Source of the DNA: Solirubrobacterales bacterium
GTDB taxonomy: Bacteria > Actinomycetota > Thermoleophilia > Solirubrobacterales > Solirubrobacteraceae
DNA length: 38,558 bases
Assembly (NCBI GenBank): GCA_027306855.1
Contig: DAHUYZ010000016.1
Span: 1 to 38,558 of the forward strand
Direction of reading: 5' to 3'
Shown here: positions 32,297-38,558 of the stretch, one piece after another
Position numbering within the stretch: the stretch's first letter is position 1
Layout of the letters: every line of letters begins with the position of its first letter
Made by a program: the position numbers and the translations under genes
Notes under the pieces: generated by a model
Told to the model about the DNA's origin: nothing
The model's input: the letters and a program-made list of their open reading frames with translations, nothing else
Database searches by the model: none

Positions 32297-35272
32297 ATGG
32301 AGGCAACTCTGAGCTTGCGCCGCCGAAAGGCGCCGACGCGCCAACCGGCCGCGCCGGGAGAGCCCGTGCTCAGGGAGCGCTGGCTGCTCGCCGTGTGCTG
32401 CGTCGCGCAGTTCATGGTCATCCTCGACGTCAGCATCGTCAACGTCGCGCTGCCCCACATCCAGCTCGGCCTCGGCTTCTCTTCAGCCAACCTGCCGTGG
32501 GTCGTCGACGCGTATGCGATCACGTTCGCCGGCTTTTTGATGCTGGGCGGCCGGGCGGCCGACTACTTCGGCCAGCGCCGCACATTCGTGGCCGGGCTTG
32601 CGTCGTTCGCGATCGCATCGCTCGTCGGCGGGCTCGCTTCGAGCAGCGGGATGCTCGTGGGGGCGCGCGCCGCCCAGGGGCTCGCCGGGGCGTTCATGGC
32701 CGCGTGCTCCTTGGCCATCATCACGGCCTCCTTCGAGCCCGGCGCGAAGCTCAACCGCGCGATCGGGATCTGGGCGGCGACGAACGGCGTCGCCGGCGCC
32801 GCTGGAGTCCTGCTCGGCGGTGTCATCACTGAATTCCTCTCCTGGCGTTGGGTCCTTTTGATCAACCCGCCGATCGGGCTTGCGGCCGCAATCGCGGCCT
32901 ACGCCGTCGTGCATGAGCGCCGCCGCGCGCAGGGCGCCCACAACTTCGATCTCGCCGGCGCGGTCACGTTGACGGTCGGCCAGATGGTGCTCGTGTACGG
33001 CATCGTCGAAGGCGACATCGCGGGGTGGGGCTCGTTGGCCGCGCTCGGTCCGATCGTCGCGGGCGTGGCGCTGCTCGCGCTGTTCAGCGTGATCGAGGAC
33101 CGCTTCGCCTCGCTGCCCTTGATCCCGTTCAAAGAGCTGACGCTCGGTCTGCGCGTGGCCAACACGATCGTGCTGCTGTTCAGCGCGGCGCTGTTTCCGA
33201 TGTGGTTCGTCAGCTCGCTCTATCTCCAGCAGGTGCTCGGGCTCTCACCGCTTCACACCGGGCTGATCTTCTTGCCGATGTCGCTGATGGTCGCGGTCGG
33301 CGCCTCACGCGCCGGCAGGCTCGTCAACCGCTTCGGCGTGCGTTCGGTGCTCGGCGGAGGTCTCGTGATGCTAGCCGTCGGCATGGCGTTGCTCGCGCGG
33401 ATCGGGCCCGGCGGCTCGGCGATCGTCTACGTGATGATCCCCGGGCTCATCACCGCCGCGGGGATCGGCATGTCGATCGTGCCCTCTACGATCGCGGCGA
33501 CCCAGGGCGCCAAGGAGGGACAGGCGGGCCTGGCGTCGGGCCTCGTGAACACTTCGCGTCAGGTCGGCGCGGGGCTCGGGCTCGCGATCCTCGTGACGCT
33601 CGCCACCCAGCACTCGACCGACCTGATCGGCTCCGGCAGCGCGGTGCCGCAGGCGCTCACCGACGGCTTTCGCCTCGCCTTCCAGATCGGCGCGGGGCTG
33701 GCGGCGACGGCGGCGCTGCTCACGTTCACGGCGCTGCCCAGACCAGCTCACGTTCAGGCGCGGGCGGGGCGGCGTCTGGGCCTTGCGTTTGGGGTGGTCG
33801 TCGCGGCGTTTGTCGCGACGAGCCTGTTCGTTCGCACGCATGGGGCCCCGATCGGCGCCTACACGAGGAGCGACACGTACCGCTACTCCTCGGCGCCCGC
33901 GCTTCATCCGCCCGTCATCCGCACCGACGTACCGACGGTCAAGGGCAAGCTCGCCCCCGGCTACATCTTCTTGGGCAGCTTCTACGAACTGAACGAACCG
34001 CCGATGGTCGGCCAGAGCGGGCCGCTGATCCTCGACAACGAGCTGCAGCCCGTCTGGTTTGCGCCGGTGCCCGAAAAGCAGGTCGCCGCCAACCTCAACC
34101 TGCAGAGCTATCACGGCAGGCCCTCGCTCGCCTGGTGGCAGGGCAACATCACCAAGAACGGCGACACGCTCTCAGGCGAAGACGTGCTGGTCGACCAGCA
34201 CTACCGGACGCTTGCGAGGCTGAGGGGCGCAGGCGGCTGGATCATCACGCTGCACGAGCTGCAGATCGAAGGCGACCACGCGTGGGTGACCGCCAACAGG
34301 AACATCCCGCGCAACCTCTCGGCTTACGGCGGCGCCTACAACGGCGTCCTGATCGACTCCGCCGTGCAGGAGTACGACCTGAAGACGGGCAGGCTGCTGT
34401 ACACCTGGGACGCGCTGAAGCACATCCCGCTCGGCGATTCGCGCGCGTCGCTGCCGACGAACGGCTACCCGTGGGACGCCTACCACGTCAACTCGATCGA
34501 CGTGCCCGGCGACGGCACCTTCGTCGTCTCGATGCGAAACACGTGGGCGGCGTATGACGTCGACATCAACACCGGCAGGATCCAGTGGACGCTCGGCGGC
34601 AGGCATTCGAGCTTTACGCTCGGCCTCCGGGCGGCGTTCCAGTGGCAGCACGACGTGAGGGTGTACGCGGGCTCGCCGCTGATCAGCATGTTCGACGACC
34701 ACTGCTGCCAGCTCACGGGGGGCGGCACGCGTGTGCCGGCAACAGGCCCATCGCGCGGTCTGCTGCTGCGCCTGGACAGGGCCACCCACACCGCGACGCT
34801 CGCCGGTCAGTTCACGCGCGGCGCCGGGTTCGACACCGACTACATGGGCAGCGTCGAGCCGCTACCCGGCGGCAACGAGTTTGTCGGCTGGGGCTCGGAA
34901 CCGTACTTCTCCGAGTACGACTCCTCGGGGAGGCTGCTGCTCGACGCGGTGCTGCCGCGTCCGGATCTCAGCTACCGGGCGCGCCTGGAGCCGTGGGTCG
35001 GCCTGCCGCTCTACCCGCCATCGGGGGCGGCGCGTGTCCAGGGTGGGGCGAGCACCGTGTACGCGAGCTGGAACGGCGCGACCGAGGTCGCCTCCTGGAG
35101 GGTGCTCGCCGGGTCGGGCCCAAACGCGCTGAGAGCTGTGGCGAGCGCGAAGAGATCGGGCTTCGAGACGAGCATTCCTCTGAGGCGCGGCTACTCGACG
35201 TACAGTGTGCAGGCGCTCGACGCAGGCGGACGGGTGATAGGGACCTCACAGCCCTTCGGCACTGCGGGGTAA
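32297..35272 (+). CDS. MFS (DHA2, 14-TM) exporter fused to an extracytoplasmic arylsulfotransferase (ASST) domain
   Basis: A 991-aa fusion. Residues 28-480 form a 14-TM drug:H+ antiporter-type MFS permease with LDVSIVNVALPHI (about 43-55), GGRAADYFGQRRTF (motif A, 84-97) and QGLAGAFMAACSLAII. An extra hydrophobic helix (about 493-512) follows the 14th, which would carry the C-terminus outside. Residues about 530-905 are an arylsulfotransferase (Arylsulfotran_2-like) beta-propeller with LHELQ (H653), YHVNSID (H730), TWAAYDVD..TG.I.W.LGG..S.F and WQHD (H785), then SVEPLPGGNEFVGWGSEPYFSEY. A C-terminal beta-sandwich (about 910-991) is shared with the secreted paralogue at 36022-37950. AAGGAGG lies 11 bases before ATG 32297. 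Inferred role: export of a phenolic compound and sulfuryl transfer at the outer face. Confidence 0.88.
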   Translation: MEATLSLRRRKAPTRQPAAPGEPVLRERWLLAVCCVAQFMVILDVSIVNVALPHIQLGLGFSSANLPWVVDAYAITFAGFLMLGGRAADYFGQRRTFVAGLASFAIASLVGGLASSSGMLVGARAAQGLAGAFMAACSLAIITASFEPGAKLNRAIGIWAATNGVAGAAGVLLGGVITEFLSWRWVLLINPPIGLAAAIAAYAVVHERRRAQGAHNFDLAGAVTLTVGQMVLVYGIVEGDIAGWGSLAALGPIVAGVALLALFSVIEDRFASLPLIPFKELTLGLRVANTIVLLFSAALFPMWFVSSLYLQQVLGLSPLHTGLIFLPMSLMVAVGASRAGRLVNRFGVRSVLGGGLVMLAVGMALLARIGPGGSAIVYVMIPGLITAAGIGMSIVPSTIAATQGAKEGQAGLASGLVNTSRQVGAGLGLAILVTLATQHSTDLIGSGSAVPQALTDGFRLAFQIGAGLAATAALLTFTALPRPAHVQARAGRRLGLAFGVVVAAFVATSLFVRTHGAPIGAYTRSDTYRYSSAPALHPPVIRTDVPTVKGKLAPGYIFLGSFYELNEPPMVGQSGPLILDNELQPVWFAPVPEKQVAANLNLQSYHGRPSLAWWQGNITKNGDTLSGEDVLVDQHYRTLARLRGAGGWIITLHELQIEGDHAWVTANRNIPRNLSAYGGAYNGVLIDSAVQEYDLKTGRLLYTWDALKHIPLGDSRASLPTNGYPWDAYHVNSIDVPGDGTFVVSMRNTWAAYDVDINTGRIQWTLGGRHSSFTLGLRAAFQWQHDVRVYAGSPLISMFDDHCCQLTGGGTRVPATGPSRGLLLRLDRATHTATLAGQFTRGAGFDTDYMGSVEPLPGGNEFVGWGSEPYFSEYDSSGRLLLDAVLPRPDLSYRARLEPWVGLPLYPPSGAARVQGGASTVYASWNGATEVASWRVLAGSGPNALRAVASAKRSGFETSIPLRRGYSTYSVQALDAGGRVIGTSQPFGTAG

Positions 35273-35275
35273 GCG

Positions 35276-35938
35276 TCACGCCCGCGGCAGCACGGCGAAG
35301 GCGATCACGGCGTAGTGCAGGGTGGCGGCCGCGATCACGAGCGCGTGAAAGACCTCGTGGTAGCCGAACACTGAAGGCGCCGGGTTGGGCCGCTCGCGCG
35401 CATAGACGAGCGCCCCGGCGCTGTAGAGGATGCCGCCGAGCGCAAGGCCGGCGACGCCGAGCCAGCCGATCGTTCCCGGCAGCTGCCCGAACACGGTCGC
35501 CGACACCCAGCCGAGCGCCAGATAGACGGCGGCGAACAACCACTTCGGCGCGTCGATCCACGCCAGCTTGAAGATCACGCCTAGGGCGGCGCCGCCCCAT
35601 ACAACCCACAGCACGACCCGCGAGAGCGTTCCGGACAGCGCGATGAGCGCCACCGGCGTGTAGGTGCCGGCGATCAGCACGAAGATCATCGTGTGGTCGA
35701 GCCGGCGCATCCAGCGCCGCGCCCTCGGACGCCAGGTGATGCGGTGGTAGAGGGCGCTCGTGCCGAACAGCGCGCATACGGCCGCCGCGTATATGGCGGC
35801 AGCGATTCTCGCCCTGCCCGCCGAGGCCGTGAGGATCAGCGCCACGCCGCAGCCGGCGAAGGCGAAGAACGCGTACTGATGAGAGACCCCGCGAAGGCGG
35901 GGCCTCGAGAGCGTCACGCTCGCCTGGATGTGAGACAC
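35276..35938 (-). CDS. PAQR/hemolysin III family membrane protein
   Basis: A 220-aa seven-TM protein. Family landmarks are RLRGVSHQYAFFAFAGCGVAL (TM1), GTSALYHRITWRPRARRWMRRLDHTMIFVLIAGTYTPVAL (S..YH and LDH..I..LIAGTYTP) and GYHEVFHALVIAAATLHY (H..FH....A...H) near the end. The three conserved sites (Ser/His, Asp/His, His-x3-His) form the predicted zinc site of the PAQR superfamily. Despite the name, haemolytic activity is not established for most members. It is convergent with the exporter-arylsulfotransferase gene, with three bases between the two stops, and a lipid-related role is possible but unproven. Confidence 0.9.
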   Translation of the reverse strand: MSHIQASVTLSRPRLRGVSHQYAFFAFAGCGVALILTASAGRARIAAAIYAAAVCALFGTSALYHRITWRPRARRWMRRLDHTMIFVLIAGTYTPVALIALSGTLSRVVLWVVWGGAALGVIFKLAWIDAPKWLFAAVYLALGWVSATVFGQLPGTIGWLGVAGLALGGILYSAGALVYARERPNPAPSVFGYHEVFHALVIAAATLHYAVIAFAVLPRA

Positions 35939-36021
35939 CGACTTCGTCGGTACATCCTACGTCTTTCGCAGCTCGCGCCCCGCAGGGCCCAGGTCGGTCC
36001 GCGCGTGGCGCGCCATGTCGG

Positions 36022-37950
36022 TCAGGCGGCGCGTGTCCCGGGCGGCGCCGAGGATGACGGGGCGGCGGAGGACGCGGGCGCTTGCTTGCCGCTTGCCCCG
36101 GTCACGCCAACGGTCTTCGAGGTGCTGAGCACCCCTCCGGAGGCGTCGAGCGCTTGGACGGCGAACGAAGCTTCTTTGCTGGCGAGCGAAATCGCGGTCT
36201 CAAAGCCCGTGCTGGGGACGGTCGTGGCGGCTGAGAGGGTGGCCGGGGTGGGCCCGGCCAGCACGCGCCAGCTGGCCACCTGCGTCGCTCCGTTCCAGCT
36301 CGCATAGACCGTGACATGTCCCGCCGCCGGCCCGCTCTTGACGGCGATCGCGGGCGGGTAGGAGGGCGTGGCGCTCCAGGGGAAACGGTAGGCGCGGTAG
36401 GACTGGCCTGGGTAGGGGATGTGCCCGTCGAAGACGACCTGCCCTGACGGGTTGAACTCGGTGAAGTACGGTTCGGAGCCCCACCCCACGAACCAGTCCC
36501 CGTTCGGCAGCAACTGCATGTCGCCCTGGCTGCCTGCCAGCAGCGAAGGGCTGTGGACGTAGCGGTTTACGAGCGTGACGGTGCGGCGCTTCCAGTCGAT
36601 GTTCAGGCGGATCGCCCTGGACTGGGAGTGCACCTTGGGGACGGCGCCGTCGTCGAACGCGGTGATCGTCCCGTCGGGCTGCCAGCGCATGTCGTGCTGC
36701 CAAGCCATGCCCGTCCCGGGCCCCCCCTTGAAGCTCGATTTCTTGCCCCCCAGGCGCCACAGCACCTGACCGGTGCTCGCGTTCACGTCGTAGGCAGCCC
36801 ACGTGTTGCGCCCCGACACGAGCAGGTCGCCGTTCGGCCCCGGGCTGATCGAGTTGATGTGGAAGTAGTCCCACGGTTCGCTCGTCGAGCTCGGCAGCTT
36901 CCAGAACGAGTCCGACAGGGCGACATGGCCCCAGGCGTGCCACTCGAACATGACCAGCCCAGTCTTGACGTCGATCTCCTGGAGGACCGAGTCGAGCAGC
37001 ACGCCGCTGCGCGACCCCCCGGCGGAGGAGAGGTCGGCGTCGACGGCGGTGTAGGCGGTCGTAAAGGCCGCCCCGGAGGGCGTGAGCTGGACCTCGTGTA
37101 GATCTGCGCGGTAGCCGTTGCCGCCCGTGACCTGGGCGATCTGGCGATAGCTGGAGTCATAGATCTCGTCTTCGCCGAAGCCGACCCCCAGACCCGAGAT
37201 GTGGCCCTGCCACCACACGAGCGCCGGGTGTCCCTGATAGGGCTGGACGTGGAGGTCCATCGAGATGTCGTCCTTGGGCGCCGCCTTGAACCAGACGAGC
37301 CGTCCCGTCTGATCGGCGATCATCGCTCCCGGCTGCCCGTAGCCGTGGTTGAACGTGAGGAAGACGTCGCCGGCTTCGGCCTTCGGCGAGCTGAGCGTCA
37401 CGCTGACCGTGCTCGGGTAGATGGATGGTTCGGAGGCGAAGCGCTGCACCGTCCCCGGCTTGGGCGCGCTCGCGGATGCGTGCGCTCGCGCCCCCTGGGC
37501 GCGCAGGCCAGTGTTGCTCTTGGTCGCGACCGAAAAGGAGCCCTGCGCCGCCGCGGCCGACCCGCTCGGCCCCAGCGAGATGTTCGCGAGTCTCGCGATC
37601 GTGAAGCTGCTCGTTACGCGGCGCGCGCCCGAGGAGGGGCCGACGAGCGCGCTGACGAGCACCTGCTCGCCCTGGATGAAGGGCTTGCTCGGCAGGAAGC
37701 TGGCGCCGGTCGCGCTCGCGTAGGACTGAAGGCGCCCCGTGTGCGATCCGCTGCGCGACCCGCGCACCGATATGTCGCGGATCTCGTTCAAAGGCACGCC
37801 CAGGAAGCTGATCTGGGTCTGCGGCGAGGCGTCGTGGGTGCCCGACAGCGGCGAGATCGCGACGCTCGGCGGGGCGCTCGCCGCGGTGTCGCCGGCGAGC
37901 GGGAGCATGGCGACAAGGACGACCCCCGCCGCCGGCGCGAGGCGTTTCAT
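36022..37950 (-). CDS. secreted arylsulfotransferase (ASST) family protein
   Basis: A 642-aa exported protein with a signal peptide (about 1-25, MKRLAPAAGVVLVAMLPLAG), an Ig-like N-terminal region (about 28-120), a linker and an arylsulfotransferase beta-propeller (about 180-545). The propeller carries HEVQLTPSG, FHINSISPGPNGDLLVSGRNTWAAYDV, TGQVLWRLGGKKSSF, MAWQHDMRW and LPNGDWFVGWGSEPYFTEF. The His residues in LHE, HINSI and WQHD are shared with the exporter fusion at 32297. ASST enzymes move sulfuryl groups between phenolic donors and acceptors without PAPS. Its ATG (37950-37948) overlaps the stop of the APS kinase gene as ATGA, so the two are translationally coupled. A C-terminal FN3-like beta-sandwich and a Ser/Ala/Pro-rich tail finish the protein. 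Substrates are unknown. Confidence 0.87.
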   Translation of the reverse strand: MKRLAPAAGVVLVAMLPLAGDTAASAPPSVAISPLSGTHDASPQTQISFLGVPLNEIRDISVRGSRSGSHTGRLQSYASATGASFLPSKPFIQGEQVLVSALVGPSSGARRVTSSFTIARLANISLGPSGSAAAAQGSFSVATKSNTGLRAQGARAHASASAPKPGTVQRFASEPSIYPSTVSVTLSSPKAEAGDVFLTFNHGYGQPGAMIADQTGRLVWFKAAPKDDISMDLHVQPYQGHPALVWWQGHISGLGVGFGEDEIYDSSYRQIAQVTGGNGYRADLHEVQLTPSGAAFTTAYTAVDADLSSAGGSRSGVLLDSVLQEIDVKTGLVMFEWHAWGHVALSDSFWKLPSSTSEPWDYFHINSISPGPNGDLLVSGRNTWAAYDVNASTGQVLWRLGGKKSSFKGGPGTGMAWQHDMRWQPDGTITAFDDGAVPKVHSQSRAIRLNIDWKRRTVTLVNRYVHSPSLLAGSQGDMQLLPNGDWFVGWGSEPYFTEFNPSGQVVFDGHIPYPGQSYRAYRFPWSATPSYPPAIAVKSGPAAGHVTVYASWNGATQVASWRVLAGPTPATLSAATTVPSTGFETAISLASKEASFAVQALDASGGVLSTSKTVGVTGASGKQAPASSAAPSSSAPPGTRAA

Positions 37951-38558
37951 AGCGCGCTCGGCGCAGATACGCCCGCGGGCGCTGCCGCGGCGACCACAAG
38001 ATCGAGCACGGCCTGTACGGCTGCGCGCACGTCGAGGTTGGGGGTCAGCTCCAGATCGGGGCGCGCAGGTGGCTCGTATGGGTCGTCGACGCCCGTCAGG
38101 CCCTGCAGCTCACCGGCGGACGCGCGCGCGTACAGGCCCTTGGGGTCGCGCTGTGCGCACAGCTCGACGGGGGTGTTGACGAAGACTTCGAAGAAGGGCA
38201 GGCCGTCGCGCTCGTGGCGCTCGCGCACCTCCCGGCGGATCGCCTCGTGGGGGGACACGAGGGCGACGATCGCGACCGAGCCGGAGTCGGCGAACAGGCG
38301 GGCGAGCTCGCCGACGCGCCGCACGTTCGCCTCGCGATCGGCCCTCGAGAAGCCGAGGTCGCCGCAGATGCCGTGGCGCAGGTTGTCGCCGTCTAGCAGG
38401 TACGCGGCCAGGCCTTGCGCGATCAGGTGCTCCTCGACCGCCGCGCCGATCGTCGACTTGCCCGAGGAGGGCAGGCCCGTCAGCCAGACCGTCGCCCCGC
38501 GCGCCTTCAGCGCCCGCCAGCGCTGCTCGCGCGAAAGCGCGCCATCCTGCCAGGTGAC
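37947..38558 (-). CDS. cysC: adenylyl-sulfate (APS) kinase, CysC or C-terminal part of CysNC; 5' end outside window
   Basis: A 203-codon partial frame entering from the right edge. It phosphorylates adenosine 5'-phosphosulfate to PAPS. The Walker A is GLPSSGKST (about 16 codons into the conserved domain), followed by LLDGDNLRHGICGDLGFSRADREANVRRVGELARLF. Then comes VSPHEAIRREVRERH, and the lid region FFEVFVNTPVELCAQRDPKGLYARASAGELQGLTGVDDPYEPP. The N-terminal residues visible (VTWQDGALSREQRWRALKARGATVWLTG) are the linker that precedes the kinase in both CysC and fused CysNC, so the window cannot tell them apart. Its TGA overlaps the start codon of the secreted arylsulfotransferase (ATGA), tying PAPS supply to sulfation. 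Confidence 0.93.
   Translation of the reverse strand, partial: VTWQDGALSREQRWRALKARGATVWLTGLPSSGKSTIGAAVEEHLIAQGLAAYLLDGDNLRHGICGDLGFSRADREANVRRVGELARLFADSGSVAIVALVSPHEAIRREVRERHERDGLPFFEVFVNTPVELCAQRDPKGLYARASAGELQGLTGVDDPYEPPARPDLELTPNLDVRAAVQAVLDLVVAAAAPAGVSAPSAL

Noticed and set aside
1-38558. CRISPR array or insertion sequence
   Set aside because: No regularly spaced repeats and no transposase motifs (DDE, HUH, serine recombinase) were seen in either strand.

Overview
The window looks like a chromosomal segment of a high-GC actinobacterium, most likely of the class Thermoleophilia (a Solirubrobacter / Conexibacter / Patulibacter relative). This placement is an inference from the strong G/C bias at third codon positions, frequent GTG starts, overlapping GTGA/ATGA stop-start junctions and the gene mix: arylsulfotransferase-family proteins, multidomain GGDEF-EAL proteins, AlkB with a rubredoxin, and a type III polyketide synthase. 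No rRNA or marker gene fixes the taxonomy.

Left part (1-7 kb) is accessory and partly decayed. It holds the N-terminus of a probable NERD-domain protein, two tRNA-Ala genes (anticodons CGC and TGC) whose 3' flanks resemble each other, and a conserved-looking acidic protein. Next comes a 663-aa protein that is visibly less GC-rich than its surroundings, with four zinc-ribbon repeats, a PD-(D/E)XK nuclease-like domain and four more zinc-ribbon repeats. It is followed by a tyrosine recombinase reduced to its catalytic domain, a short DprA, a truncated ComF-like phosphoribosyltransferase and a winged-helix protein of the AlkZ/YcaQ type. The arrangement suggests an old integrative island at a tRNA-Ala gene.

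Middle part (7-23 kb) is mostly housekeeping and envelope functions: two cupins, an MMPL transporter, a GT-C-like membrane protein, a four-repeat DUF4389 protein coupled to an M48 metalloprotease, and an unusual tRNA-Glu(TTC) with a hairpin inserted in its D-loop. A 51-aa membrane protein, two large cyclic-di-GMP turnover proteins (GGDEF-EAL) and an SDR dehydrogenase follow.

Region 21.5-26.4 kb is lipid/alkane catabolism: an APH-type kinase overlapping an acyl-CoA dehydrogenase on the minus strand and, divergently, a coupled operon of an NADP-dependent oxidoreductase, the alkane hydroxylase AlkB and a 57-aa rubredoxin.

Right part (26.4-38.5 kb) carries a phospholipase C-like phosphoesterase, a type III polyketide synthase, a P-loop sulfotransferase, SCO and TlpA-like redox proteins, a Pro/Ala/Lys-rich lipoprotein, and a 14-TM DHA2-type exporter fused through an extra membrane helix to an arylsulfotransferase domain. 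A PAQR/hemolysin III protein follows, then a secreted arylsulfotransferase paralogue whose start codon overlaps the stop codon of an APS kinase (CysC or the C-terminus of CysNC). Together these suggest a locus that makes, sulfates and exports a phenolic product: PAPS supply, cytoplasmic sulfotransfer, export, then extracytoplasmic sulfuryl transfer. Each family call is supported by motifs; the pathway itself is inference.
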